Part shown: positions 26,457-38,234 of the stretch, in pieces
Layout: each line of letters opens with the position of its first letter
Position numbering within the stretch: position 1 is the first letter of the stretch
NCBI GenBank assembly: GCA_965153455.1
Contig: OZ234497.1
Location: forward strand, 18,841,872 to 18,905,871
Direction: 5' to 3'
From: Sphagnum compactum
Taxonomy: Eukaryota > Bryophyta > Sphagnopsida > Sphagnales
Length of the DNA stretch: 64,000 nucleotides
Translations under genes and position numbers: made by a program
The notes under the pieces: generated by a model
Database searches by the model: none
Told to the model about the DNA's origin: nothing
Seen by the model: the letters and a program-made list of their open reading frames with translations, nothing else

Positions 26457-26846
26457 ATGTGACGAACCCGTGTAAGTGAAAAGAGTTGAACTTCTTTGGG
26501 CTTTTACAACCGCTTTCAAAACTAAATCAAAACCAAGGTTTATCTCTAATGTTCTATCCATGTGCCCAACCTATGCAAGTGAGAAGAATAAAACTCTTTT
26601 TAGAGCTCCATAACCACCTTGCCAACTAAAGCAAAACAAAAGTATCTTCTTCCTAATGTTACCTCAATGTGGCTCACCCACGTAAGGGAAAATAACAGAC
26701 TACTTTCGGACCTTGCAAACTAAGCAAAAACAAAAGTATGCTTTCTCTGGAATGTTCTCTCAATGCTTGCTCACTCATGCAATCGAACTACTTTTGAACC
26801 TTCACAAGAACCTTGCAAATTAAACCAAAAGAAAAGTGTGTCACAA
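26457..26846. repeat. Degenerate tandem repeat of about 100 bp, four copies
   Basis: Four units begin near 26457, 26561, 26668 and 26764. Each runs from a TGTG/TGC start followed by 'caagtgag'-type sequence, through 'ccttgcaaactaa' and 'caaaagtat', to 'aatgtt.ctctcaa'. The units have diverged and contain no coding frame. Confidence 0.55.
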
Positions 26847-26869
26847 CACAAAAAGCCACCCGTGACTCA

Positions 26870-27060
26870 CAACCCCCACTTACCCAACATAGAAAAGAAA
26901 AAACTCGCATCCCCCTTCCAAAAGAAAAAAAATCCTGGGCCTCTCGGGTGCATGCTTCATCTCCTCATTGGCTGAGCAAGATTTTGATTCTTAAATTTGT
27001 TGGTCACCATTTTTGCTCCCATAGTAATGCCAGGGGCACTAAGTATTGGGGTGCAAAGGG
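26870..27060 (-). repeat. Dispersed repeat, copy inverted relative to 51600-51790
   Basis: The reverse complement of 51600-51790 shares 'cctcattggctaagca', 'cttgggtgc' and the A/C-rich left edge with this stretch (here 'cctcattggctgagca', 'ctcgggtgc'). It looks like a family of interspersed repeats of unknown type. Confidence 0.45.
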
Positions 27061-28277
27061 AGGGCTCAAGACAAATGTTTTCCAACCTTAAGACAAATGT
27101 CCCACTCCTCTGAGACAAATGTCTCGCACCTTAAAACAACAACCCAGTCCATTATGTAATACTTCCAAGCCACTGGACCAAGAATTTATGTGTATTTGAG
27201 TAAATACACATGTTAAAAAATATACCATGTTATACCTCAAGCCAAGAGAGTTTATCCGAAGACAAAATTAATTTTGCATATGCATATTGGCCTGGGGTTG
27301 GAATATATTTTTGGGCAAATTTACTTAAGGTTGGAATGATTTTTTGAAATATAGCCTAAGTTTAGAAATCTTTTGCCATTCTGGCCTAGGATTAAAATTT
27401 TATGTACCATTTTCACATATAGTCGCATGTTATGCACGTTATGAACACACTAAAAGGTTATGTAACCTATTACTCCGCATTATGTGAGGTTACAAGTACA
27501 AAACATACCATATTATATGAGGTTACAACTACAAAACATGCCTGGGTTCACTTCAGAAAATATTGATGGGAAAATGGGCAGACTGCATTCATTTCCTTTG
27601 GCCTGACTAATGTTTTCCGACTCGCAGTAGAGCCTGGCTGGCACCTTCCACCGCAGATGGTCCCACTTGCCGAAAAGAGGTTTCCTCAGGCAGGTAAGGG
27701 AGCAGAAAGTAGAAAGGAAAAATCCAGGCAATGCTTTACGCATGACGAAGTCTCACTTACGACGCAAAGCCAAGGACTAAAACAATGTTGGCGTTATAAC
27801 TGGAAGGAAAGTGAAAAAATATATTGGATGAAACTTCGTCACATCCAAATTAACTTGAAGAGCTCTTCGTGTCACGTACTTGTCTGTGGATGTTTCTGTG
27901 CTCGCTTTTGTGTGATCACACGCGCTAACGAGCTTGCGTTGTGCGACGGGAGCTGCACTTGTTGAAGACGGCAAGTCGAACAGCGGAGCTTGGAAGTTGA
28001 CCTCGAGGAGAAGCGCAGGTAAGACGAAGGTGCAGCTCAGAAATTTTCGTCGACGAGAAGCGCGGGTCGGACGAAGGTGCGGTGAGAAGAGGAGGCGTTG
28101 TAGTGATTGATTGGGCAGGCGAGCGGCCGGGGAAAAGCAAGTGACACGGTTGAAGGTGCGAGGGGGGAGAAGCCTCATGAGCAGATGCATGAACTGAGTC
28201 TCCTGCCCGATGACTGTTGTACCTGGGGTTCTATGGAGTGACGGGAAGGGCATGCGGCTTTGGGAAATGTCTTTGAC

Positions 28278-28650
28278 ACTTGTTTCTAGCCAGTGGCATG
28301 GCTAAGTCCTTCTGTTGCTTCCAAAATTCCAGCAGAAACTCAGTATGCAGGTTAGTGTTTTCACTGGCCTTTACCTACTATATGGAGCTGATGAAGTCAG
28401 TGGGAAAGTTGTGATAGAGCAGTCACTTTCATACATGCTGCTGTTGATGGGACCTGAACAGGTGTGAGGCTGGTGCTGTTGTTCAAACTGCTTTCATGTT
28501 TTATTTTGTTTTTTGTTTCTTGGTCCTTTGTTCTCTGTTTTGTCTTTTCTTTGGGATTCTCTGTGGCTGGTTGAAGAAGTGTTAACCTTGCTTTGCCTTC
28601 TCTTAATCATGAGAATGGAAATTTCTTGATTCGTATGAGAGATATTTATT
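28278..28650 (+). repeat. Duplicated intron segment (copy 2)
   Basis: Diverged copy of 1100-1450 from the first intron of the hydrolase-kinase gene, same orientation. It shares 'gagctgatgaagt', 'cctgaacaggtgtgag' and 'catgagaatgg'. No hydrolase or kinase exon accompanies it. Confidence 0.6.
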
Positions 28651-29713
28651 GCTTTGTTATTGCGGTGAAATTGGCAAGCTTTCTGAAGCTGTGGTGTTGT
28701 CATGTACATGGAAACATAACAGAAGGATTCCTCTTTCCGCACATTTGAAGATCTCCATTTTCTTTGGTTTCAACACATCTGAAGATCTTCCGTGCTGACT
28801 TTACATTCTTTCAGGTAAGACTCTGCCTTAGCAGTTTGTTACATCTCTCTCACATGCTTGTCATGCTTTTCACTAGATGCTCTTCATATGTTGTGAGACA
28901 AGGTGGGTTTGGTTTCTGCTATGTTTTACTTGTTACATCTTTGACAACTATTTTATGGTCACTGAAATCCCTGTCCATCTGATGTATGCTTGATAAGGTT
29001 GATCATTCAGGTGTGAGGTGCAGTGTTTCATGAGATGCAACTTATGCATTAGGGTCCAAGGCTTTAGGGCACGAAGGATTAGTAGTTCTGACGCCCTTAA
29101 TCGACCAGGTTAAGGACAGAGTCAAGGAAGAAAGTTTGAATCACTTGGTTTCAATGTGATTGAGATAAGAGCCTTGTAGAGTTGGCCGTATTTTTTTAAA
29201 TGCCTTTTGTATAATATAGCCACTTATTGATTGCATGATATTTTTCTCTGGTTTTATTCAATTTGACTCTGGAGAGTGCATGAATTACAGGGCACCAGGG
29301 AAGACTCACAATATAGAATCCCTATCTTATTTATTCAATAGAAAGGGAACAGTAATGGTTTTGTTCCTGCGGTGGACATGTTAGTCTGTCTCCATGAATA
29401 CTGTAGAAGTGCACAGAGTGACCTCAATCCTTAGTGAGGGGGTTCTCTAAAGAGGGTCAACGAGAGCATGGTTTGTGTCATGTGTACCAATTGCTTTCAT
29501 GTCGCAGGTTGAACGATTTAGGATGTGCATGGAAGACTCATGACATTCCTGTTCCTCCTTGAAAAATCAAGTAAAATCTTGCAAGATGTTTATAACCAAG
29601 TTTTTCCGTTCAAAAGCTCCTCCAAGCTCATCCAATGCATCTGTGAGTACTCTAAATGCATGCCTAAATTCATCGCACTTGGTTCTCTGAGATTTTCGCA
29701 TGTGTGTTTTCAA
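28651..29713. other. No recognised feature
   Basis: This lies between two relic fragments of the hydrolase-kinase gene. Short frames occur but no motif is recognised. It may be further decayed flank of the duplicated gene. Confidence 0.4.
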
Positions 29714-30097
29714 GGCTACAATGGTGCTTATTACTTATGGAACCATGCAAAACAACTTTGAGACAGTTGAGAAATATCCAGAGATGATCATTGTGAATTG
29801 TATTTATGAAGGTGATCATTGGTTGGGTGAACTCAGAAGATCGCAAGGTGTTGTCATCTATAGTTGTTAGGACCTATTGACAGCAGGAGGCTCAAGATTT
29901 TTGTCATCAACCTTGCTGAGTCTACTACATCTGTCAGGGTTTGAAGGAGCAAGATTTCTAAATTTGGAAAAAAGAAGTGTTCCTAAATTGAATGGCGATA
30001 AATAACTTGTGGTCATTATATGGGAAATCATGTTATGATATTGGTTATTACCCTCAGGTTCAACTCGTGCATCAGCTGTGGCCACCTGAAGATAAAA
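29714..30097 (+). repeat. Duplicated 5' flank and exon start (copy 2)
   Basis: Very close copy of 1-384, including the acceptor CCCTCAG and the first coding bases of the hydrolase exon (VQLVHQLWP). The match ends abruptly after 'gccacctgaagataaaatt', where unrelated T- and C-rich sequence begins. The rest of the hydrolase is absent, so this is a truncated gene fragment, apparently younger than the kinase relic. Confidence 0.75.
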
Positions 30098-32599
30098 TTA
30101 CCCTTTTTTGCTTTTATTTCCTCAACTTCCCCACTTTTTCCGCTTTTCCAATACTTCTATCTTCCCCCTCTCCCCGCTCCCCTGCTTTTGTATTCCGCTT
30201 GGAGTTTTTTGTGTTATCTGAACATTGTGTCCACATGAGACCCGCAAACTTTGAGTTTCCCTCTTCATCAGGGCTCCCCGCAGGACTTTATTGTCGTCAG
30301 CTTTGGTTATACTTCTTTTGTTCCAGACACCTCCTTTGTCAAATGAATTTGAAGACTCCTACAATTTGTGCTTGCCATGTTCAGAACGGTGTCAATTACC
30401 ATTTGACCCAACATGTGGAAATTCCTTCTAGAAACACCATAAAGATGTCACTTTCTTCCTGAACTCATCTCCTTGTCAAACGGATGCACTGACTCCCTGC
30501 TGAAAACACAAACGACGGTCGGATTTGTTGTCTCACCCGATCCCTCGGTTTTGTTGGACTTTCTTCCACGAAGCAGGCCGAGATGATTTGACGCTGAAAC
30601 GTAACAGATGTTCTATCTGCTGTCATTAGTAGTGCTTACGATTACTAGGTCTAGATTTCTCGTGCTAACAATTGAGTATATAATCGCGGCGACACCGCCC
30701 ACCCGAAGTAGACCTCTGATTCTTCTGGACGAATGGTGCAGGTCATACCAGAAGTGTGCATAAATACTTGGCTCCACCGAATGGTTTAGTGGAGAAGGAG
30801 AAAGTGGCCGGAATGGATTCCTGTATCATATAGTCAGACCGACCTTTCATGGAGGAGTGGGTGCATGGTTTTGCTTGGAATCTCGTTGAGCCATCCTCAT
30901 GAGTCGGATTTTTTTCCTTGTCAGCGTTGAGCAGAAGCCCGAGAGTGTTATTACTTCACCGTTGTACATCACCGAGTCAAATATCCTCAGTTCCCATTTG
31001 AAACCTGTTGTTCCTTCATGCTTCTGCCAAACTATGAGAATTCCTTTCATCTACGAAAAACGAGGATTGTTGCATCCAGGTCTGCATGGTTAGGGTATGT
31101 ATCGATGCTCCACGTTAGGATAGGGAGCTGAATCTTTCCGGCGATTGACTCTTTCGAGAGAGGATGTGTCTCTTTAACGGTTAGGAGGGGTGGTATCAGA
31201 AGAATTTGATCCATTCATTGTGCAGGGAAACTGGGTTGCTTAGCTGCCTGGTTTTCTAACCTTAAAGCTGAGATTTCCGAAAATCCTGTTTAGATGCTCA
31301 AAGCCTCTTTGTCTAGCTCCTCCTCATATACAAATACTGGTGAGAAGCTGAGTCCATCTATTACCAGGAATGAAACCTTATGTGATTCTGGATGTTCTTT
31401 GTACACCATTGGAATTACACCAAGAACGTCTGGCAGCTTACTCCCATCCTCCCATCTACATAGAAACATAACTAAGTTTGATGTTTATATAATTTTTTTC
31501 TCGTTGCTTCTGGTAGAACATAATTAAGTTTGATGCTTATATAATTTCTTTCTCGTTGCTTGTAACCCTCGTGGCTAAACCTTGAGACCCTGACCCCCCG
31601 GGTAAGGGGTCAGACCCTACCCCGTTCTCAGAAATTAAACTGTGGTTTGTTTACTCCGATTTGTTGGGTTTATTTTCTTGTATTGAGAACTTCATCTCTG
31701 GATGTGGAATACACCCCTGTCACGTTGTGGAATCGATACGAAGATCGGCTTGGGTACCTTGATGCTTTGCACTCCGTCTCCCACCGGTGTTCCTGACATA
31801 TGCTTTCAAAGTTAGCATCCCCTCGTTTTCTGCCTGCTGTTTCTCGTGTGTTAGTAGGGTACCCGGTTTATCGAGTAAGCTGTGCAAGCGGAAGGAAAAG
31901 AAACGATGAGTGCAGAGAGAGTGATGGATGGGCTTACTGTTGCCACTCTTATGTTGCTTTCATGTTAAAAACTCTAGATTGAACTACCGAATCCCTTGCA
32001 TGGCTGCTATATTCGGGTCTAAGCACGTGCTGCTGCAAGTAGCGAGTGGAGAGGCTGTGGTAGGGAAAAGGGTTCGCGCTTTGTGCACCGTGCCGTACCT
32101 TGCTTGTTGATGGTGCTGGCTGCTCTTTTTCCTCTGCGGCGCCGATGGGGAGACCGCATCCCGATTAATTCGTATCTTAAATTCTAAGTCGAATGGGCTT
32201 CAACACCGCCGTACGGGACCCCTGAGAGTTGACCGCATCTGACTGATTATGGCACGATGGTAGTGGAAGACCCAACGTCGGAAGACTCGCACAGCCCACC
32301 TCCCGACTTACTTGTGAGAAGTATTCTATGTCGGGTTCCCATGCCCGAATGGGCAAATGGAAATAGACAAAAACCGTGATGAATCCGCACTTGACGTCGA
32401 CGGATCTCCGTGCATGATTAGAGACTTGAGGATTTATCCTCGTATGTGTGGTGAGCTGCCTAGCGATCTTTACGTTCAAATTGATCGTTTCCTTTTGTCA
32501 CGAACGGCAAGTGAACGTGCTGGATTCTCCGTGTGGATTATGAACTAACGATGCTTGTTCTGCCTCCGTTGTAAAAAATGTACCTGGTGGATTCTGCAC
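30098..32599. other. No recognised gene
   Basis: Moderate GC with short open frames on both strands, none with a known motif. Bases 31465-31561 are a 2-copy tandem repeat. A hairpin CTGACCCC / GGGGTCAG spans 31590-31613. The right part may hold decayed kinase-domain sequence of the LRR receptor relic, but no kinase motif can be read. Confidence 0.45.
31465..31561. repeat. Tandem duplication of about 50 bp
   Basis: Two head-to-tail copies of a unit containing 'aagtttgatg', 'ttatataat' and 'tctcgttgctt'. Non-coding. Confidence 0.6.
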
Positions 32600-34740
32600 G
32601 GAAGATGAACTCGAGACTGATGAGCTCGAGTTGGCGATGTCTGTGCCGTTGGGCTATTTGAAGAAGGAAACATGAAACATGACGATAAGTGTCTCTGCGA
32701 CTGCTTTTGCTTTCGTTCCTGTGGTCCCTCTTCTCTGCCCACCTACACAGATACCAAGACCACGAATAGATGGGAGTATAATAAGGGCTAGTAGCCCTGC
32801 TCCTCCCACATCCGTACCCACGATTGCCCCTGTACTCCACCCGCTTGAGTGATGATGACCGATAGCCTGTCAACCCGTAAGTGGGGTGCCACGCAGGAGT
32901 GGATTTCCGGCGAATGAAGAAGCGTTAAACCTTGTGGTAAGAACTGTTGGAATGAGGCCCTGCAAATTGTTCTCCGAGACGTTGAAGGTCTCAAGGTTGG
33001 TGAGACCGCCCGGAGTTCCTGGAATGGAACCGTTGAGCTTGTTATTTCCGAGATCCGAATTCTGCGACGGTGTCAAGTTTCCCGAGCTTAAAGGGATGGT
33101 CCCTTGGAAAGCATTCTGTTGCAGAAAAAACTCGTGAAGCTGCTCTCCCTGTGAAACTTCCGCTGGGATTTCTCCCATCCGATTGTATCTGTCCGGACTA
33201 AGATAGGACGGCCTGCTATAGTTTGCCAGGTCTGGAGGAATGCTGCCAGAAAGTTGGTTCCTGCCGACGTCAGGTTCTTCGAGGTCGGAGAGTGCACCGA
33301 GCTCAATTGTGATCCACCCCTTAAGCTGATTGTTCCTCACCGACGGAACTGCAAGATTGAAGTCCTTGCCGATTGGCACGGGTATCTGGCCAGAAAGAAG
33401 ATTGTTGGACAGAGACGGAGAAGATAACTTTGAGAGGGCACCGAGATCTGTCGGAATGGTGCCGTTGAGGCCATTTCCCCTGACAAAGAAAGCTTCCAGG
33501 CCGGCAGAAGTAGCAAATCCTACAGGAATTTCACCGATCGGCCCACCGGATAGTTGTTTGCAAGACAGAAACTCTGCAGATTCCTAAGTGAGGTGTATGA
33601 AGAAGGAATGCTTCCTGTCAAATTTTGGTTGCTGAGATCCGGCGTTTGCAAACGTACGCAGTTTCCCAGCTTAACAGGGAGGTTTCCAGACGGTTGGTTC
33701 CCACTCAAGTCCAGAAATTGAAGATGCTGGAGAGACCCGAAAGATGAGGGGATGGTACCTCACAGTTGATTTCTTCGCAGATTGAGAACTTGAAGCTTGT
33801 AACAAAGAGAGAGATTTCCGGGAATCTATCCGGTCGGATTATTCAGAGCCCCTGACAAAACATTCGATTTGGAAAGTCGTCCGAACTCCGCAGGAACAGA
33901 TCCGGACGACTGGTTTCTGTCCGAGGAGACATACGTCGGATTGACCGTATCTCCGATGCCTGTGGGGATGGAACCTGAGAACTGATTGGAAGAGAGGGAG
34001 GGAATCTGAAGAGCCGTGAGTTGTGTCCGGTTCCATGGAATAGATTGGTTGAGGCTGTTCCCATGCAGGTCCAGGATTTGCAACATCTTCAAACTGAAAA
34101 TGGATGGAGGAATGCTACCGGAGAGAAGATTTTGCGAGAAATTCGAGTTCTCCAGGTACACCATCTGGGTGCCAAATGTGGATGGAATGGGACCGGAGAA
34201 AGAGTTTCCACCCGTTGAAACTTCCGGTGAGGAAACCACGTTGCCGAGCTGCTCTGGCAGGGACCCGTTGAGTTGATTGTTGTCCCGTTGCAAGATTTGA
34301 AGCTCCGCAAGATTGTTGAAGTTCAATTTTATGGCACCTAAGAAACCGTTGCCTCCCGGGCCTAAGGTTTGAAGCTTACTGCAATTGCTGAGGTTTCATG
34401 GAATTGTGCCAGAGAGCTAAGTCCACGTTAAGTCCTGAAGATTAACGAGCCACTTAGCTCTGATGGCAACTCTCCGGTGAGGAAGTTTTGTTGAGTGCTA
34501 CGGTTGTGAGAACAGAACAATTTCCCACGCCTGGTGGAATGGTACCTGTGACGAGATTCCTCGACCGATCGAGGATGCGCAGTCTTTTGGGATTACCGAT
34601 CTGATATATAGCTCAGTACATTTCCACGACTCGTGGTTGTAGAATTTGAACAATATAACTGAGGACTGAGCAGATGCTATTTGTGTCAACCAGGAAGATG
34701 AACTGTTTTGGCCGGCACTGGTGTTTGTCTGCAGAGAAAT
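32600..34740 (-). pseudogene. LRR receptor-like kinase pseudogene (ectodomain and TM remnant)
   Basis: Read on the minus strand from 34740, degraded N-terminal sequence leads into extracellular plant-type LRRs with the LSGSIPxxx pattern (for example NLLSGSIPPSIFSL and NQFSGSIPTGIG) over about 34326-32950. Next come the cap-like NPLLRGTPLTG near 32880, a transmembrane-like stretch (GAIVGTDVGGAGLLALIILP), basic residues, and LIVMFHVSF where relatives have a LVMFHSP-type juxtamembrane motif. The order matches LRR-RLKs of the At4g36180-like group. Stops interrupt the LRRs at about 33824 and 33766, more follow the ectodomain, and no kinase domain can be read. Relatives are plasma-membrane receptors. 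This copy is dead, and its GC is higher than that of its flanks. Confidence 0.8.
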
Positions 34741-34757
34741 TCATAGGTTCACAAGAC

Positions 34758-34830
34758 CTCTTTTGTAGCTCAGATGGTGAGAGCTTGATCTAGTGTTCTG
34801 AAGGGAAAATTGTAGGGTTCAATCTTCTTA
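34758..34830 (+). other. tRNA-like sequence with a good A box, possible SINE or tRNA relic
   Basis: TAGCTCAGATGGTGAGAGC fits the polymerase III A box and a tRNA D arm. GGTTCAATC follows at about 34815 as a near B box. The flanks do not pair into a 7-bp acceptor stem, so a functional tRNA is not supported. Confidence 0.3.
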
Positions 34831-35935
34831 GTAAATGAACCAAAGGTGTGCTTAAAGCAGAGAAGCATATCGGTTTTGTATATCCCCCTTTGCAATCTAC
34901 AAAATGATTATTTTAAGTGCTTCTATGCTTAACAGAGGAGCATTTTGAAGGCCACTTTGTCCTTGAATGAAGTAAGATTTCTGGTTGGAATATTTCCGTG
35001 GTTATTTTTAGGGCTTCTATCTTGAGTGGGAAGCTTTTGAATCAAGCCCATGTTGTCCTTGAGCTTTTGGAAGCCGCCCCTTGTACTTAAAGCCTCATGC
35101 TCTTTCAGATTTCTTTATTATTTCTATTTCCATTTTGGGCTCTGACCGTAGGGAAGAGACTATGCATTAGTGTAGGATTTGTGGCATTAAAGATTTTGAT
35201 CACTGTTCATGATCAACATCTTTACGGGCCAATTGGCGTTAAAGAACTTGCAACTATCTTTGCTCTGAAATTTTGATGGTTCTTGCATTTTGTTTTCCAA
35301 TATTGGAAAATCTAGGAGCCTTAAATGACACAAAATAAGAGATGTATCTTCTTTGATAGCCAAGTCTTACGGTGAGCACTAATGAAAAAAGGAAAAGGTT
35401 TCAACTTATTCGATTAAAAGTATAGGGATTGTTTTGAAAAATTCATGAAATGAACTTTTTTTTAAAAACTTGCATATACTTGTTCATTATTATTCATTCA
35501 ATGCCCTTTACAAAACTAAGAACATGATTAAGAATAAAAGAAAATATTTTAGCACGACTTCAAAAAAATAGTGAAAAAAATGATATAAAAATAAATAAAA
35601 ATAGTAAAATATAAAGAAATAAAGAAATGTAAAACTAGGAAATATAATAACGAATAAAATAAAAAACATTGAGTAAGAAGAAGAAAAGAATAATATGAAA
35701 AGTAACAACTAAAAAAAATTAAAAAATGCAAATTAAAATAAAAGAATGGAGGATGGAAATAAGGGGGAAAAATGCCCATCAAAGAGGACTTACGGCCTAT
35801 TAGGTAGATGGTAATGATGACATCTGGTAGGAAAAATAAAAAAATAAAAAAATCAAGGCCCATGAGTGGCTAGTATTTTGAAAATGGCTACTTTTAACCA
35901 CTAGCCCCCCCTTCTCCCATTATGAATTTGTAACT
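34831..35935. other. No recognised feature
   Basis: AT-rich DNA. The long open frames on the minus strand at 35508-35863 come from an A-rich plus strand and encode phenylalanine-rich low-complexity peptides, so they are not counted as genes. Confidence 0.55.
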
Positions 35936-36640
35936 AAACCCTAAACCCCCTCCCCTTCCTTAACCATTCAACACCCTAAAAAAAAAAAAAAAAAATTTTA
36001 AAAACCCCCTCCCCCTCCCCCTCCCATCCCCTTCCAACATATTTTTAAAAAAAAACCCTGACCCTCCTAGCCACTCAACAATGAAAAACAAAATTCAAAA
36101 AAAAACAAACCCCTTTCCCTTCCTCCTTCCACATGTCAAATGAAGGAGATAAAAAAACATAAAACTCCAACCCCTAAACCTTAAAAATCAACCCCCTCCC
36201 CCTTCCGTTCCCCTTCAACATATCCAAAAAAAAAACCCTAGCCCCTTCCATAGCCATTCAATAATTTCAAAAAAGTTTTACAAAAAAAACTAACCCCCTT
36301 TCATGGAAAACAAAATTAAAAAATTAAAAAAAATCATCCCTTTCCCTTCCTCCTTCCACATGTCAAATGAAGGCAAAAAAAACATTAACCTCCACCCCCC
36401 TCCCCCTCAACAATACAAAAAAGAAAAAAAAAATCAACCTGCACCCCTTCCCCCGTCCCATGATGAATTTGTAAAAAAACTAACCCCTGGTGAACCCCTC
36501 CCTAGCCACTCCACAATGAAAAAAATATTTTTAGAAACCCTAAATGTACCCCTTTCCCCCCTCCTCCTTCCACCTTTTCATATATCTAGGGAAAAAAAAA
36601 CGTTAACTTCCACCCCCCTAAACCCTCGACAGTAAAAAAA
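35936..36640. repeat. C/A-rich tandem repeat of about 227 bp, about three copies
   Basis: The block 'tttcccttcctccttccaca' recurs at 36114 and 36341 (227 bp apart), with a diverged third copy near 36549. Each copy alternates A-runs with CCCCTCCCC tracts and includes CCCTAAA-like words. These words resemble plant telomere units but are too sparse to be a telomere. Confidence 0.55.
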
Positions 36641-36839
36641 ATAGAAGGAAAAAAATCAACCTGCACGCTAGTTCCTCCCCTTGCACAATGAAAACCCCAT
36701 AAACCCTGGCCCTTCTCAATAATAAAAAATAATTTATGAAAGTTACAAACAATAAAAAAGTAACAAACTTTACCCCTGTTTCAGCAGTAAAAAGTAACTT
36801 ATAAAAGTTACGAACAATAAAAAAAGTAACAAAAAATAA

Positions 36840-37200
36840 CAAAAAGTGAAAAAAGTCAAAAAAAAAAGCCTGGCATTACACTCAAACAAGCAGTAAAAAA
36901 AGTAACAAAAAGTAACAAAAAATGAAAAAAGTCAAAAAAAAAGCCTGGCATTACGCTCAAACAAGCAGTAAAAAAAATAACAAAAAGTAACAAAAAATGA
37001 AAAAAGTCAAAAAAAAAGCCTAGCATTACGCTCAAACAAGCAGTAAAAAAATAACAAAAAGTAACAAAAAGTGAAAAAGTCAAAAAAAAAAGCCTGGCAT
37101 TACGCTCAAATAAGCAGTAAAAAAAGTAACAAAAAATAACAAAAAGTGAAAAAAGTCAAAAAAAAAAGCCTGGCATTACGCTCAAACAGCCTGGCATTAC
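36840..37200. repeat. 75-bp tandem repeat, five copies
   Basis: The motif 'gcctggcattac' occurs at 36868, 36943, 37018, 37092 and 37168, so the period is 74-76 bp, plus a short extra copy at 37189. Each unit has 'aagtaacaaaaagtaac' and 'ctcaaacaagcagt'. Because 75 is a multiple of 3, the minus strand stays open and looks like a repetitive membrane peptide, which is an artefact. An inverted 'gtaatgcc' follows at about 37250. Confidence 0.8.
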
Positions 37201-37809
37201 AGTATGTTTTTGGTGGTCAAACAGCCTCCAGCCTGCGACCTTACGGGCGTAATGCCCAGATCATATGTATAGGAAAAAGACAAAAGTGCCCATTTTTCTC
37301 TCTCTAATATGTCCCACACGCGAAGGGGCTTAGAAAATAATTCACATTTTGAAATTGGACATTTGGAAAAGGAAGGGAAATTGTCCAAGGCACGGCACGG
37401 CACAGGAAAGGGAAAGAAAAGGGCGCAGAAAAGAAAAAGAGGATCTCACGCCGTGCCCCCAAAATCTGCCGGATTGTGGCCGGGTCTGGTCACCGGCATC
37501 GGTAGTGCCCATCGTCTTCCGTCTGTCACGGATTTCTTTTCTCCCTTTTTCATCGAAAGTTACTCTCGGGTCGTTACTTTTAAAAGCCCGACATCCTATT
37601 TAAGAAAATGCCACGTGTAGGTGTGATGAAAAAGCCACGTGCAGTAACTTTCGTTTTTTGCCCTCAGAAGTTTTCGGACAGGGCGTCAGAGAAGGACGGA
37701 TTCAATCGAACGGCGCAAATTCAGCAGACAGTTAAGATCTGACGGTCCCAGGTCCTCTTCTCTCCTGGGCTCGTATTTCCACCGAAGACGTTCAAGTCGC
37801 TGGACAACC

Positions 37810-37828
37810 TACTATATATATATATATG
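37810..37828 (+). promoter_or_regulatory. (TA)n tract, candidate TATA region
   Basis: An uninterrupted TATATATATATATATA run lies about 140 bases upstream of the ATG at 37963. It could act as a TATA element for a transcript reading into the hydrolase-NLR gene. It could also be a simple microsatellite. Confidence 0.25.
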
Positions 37829-37962
37829 ATGTGAGGAGAGGAAGATATTTTTGTGAGAGGAAGGCAAGATAGTAGAGGAAGAGATTGTTGACAGAGGAGG
37901 CAAGACAGTAGAAGAAAAGGTCATTACAGATCTAGGTAGGAGGGGGACTTTGAGCCGAGAAT

Positions 37963-38049
37963 ATGATGAGGAAGGGAAAAGTTCTTCTTGACACGAAGAA
38001 AAGCAGGGGACATGTTGCAACTCTGTCGTCGCGAGCATCGCCCTTCGTG
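37963..38049 (+). CDS. Candidate first exon of the hydrolase-NLR gene
   Basis: An ATG-initiated stretch of 29 codons (starting MMRKGKVLLDTKK) ends in phase 0 at a strong donor, GTG|GTATGT at 38050. The hydrolase exon at 41532 needs an upstream exon ending in phase 0, so the phases agree. The intron would be about 3.5 kb and would contain the Helitron-like elements. There is no homology support, so this is a guess based on start codon, donor strength, phase and position. Confidence 0.25.
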
Positions 38050-38234
38050 GTATGTTTGTGGCACTTTCTCTCGGCACTTGTGCCGAGGAAAAGATTTCTA
38101 GAACGTGTTGGGGTTGGCCTAAACCTTCAGATCTCTATTCAATGACAAAGGAAGGATTTGAGGGGCTGGAAGGGGGAGAGAGATGTTTGCTTTCGTGATA
38201 AGTTTTCTTTGCACAAACTTTAGTCCATACTTTG

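Larger units (their letters stand above)
23151..28277. other. Gene-free stretch with small repeats
   Basis: No frame with a recognisable domain was found on either strand. A 158-codon open frame on the minus strand at 27777-28253 lacks any motif and has no supporting splice partner. The stretch contains the repeats at 25319-25372, 26457-26846 and 26870-27060, listed separately. Confidence 0.55.

Noticed and set aside
27777-28253. 158-codon minus-strand open frame
   Set aside because: No domain, no signal peptide and no splice-linked neighbour. It overlaps a moderate-GC stretch where chance frames of this length are expected.
34758-34830. Functional tRNA gene
   Set aside because: The D-arm-like and T-arm-like parts are present but the ends do not pair as an acceptor stem and the B box is imperfect.
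35508-35863. Minus-strand phenylalanine-rich frames
   Set aside because: They are produced by A-rich low-complexity DNA and show no motif, start context or splice partner.
35936-36640. Interstitial telomere
   Set aside because: CCCTAAA words occur but are not in tandem. They are part of a C/A-rich 227-bp repeat.
36856-37083. Minus-strand frame encoding a repetitive hydrophobic protein
   Set aside because: It is the reverse complement of an A-rich 75-bp tandem repeat whose length is a multiple of 3. Composition alone explains it.
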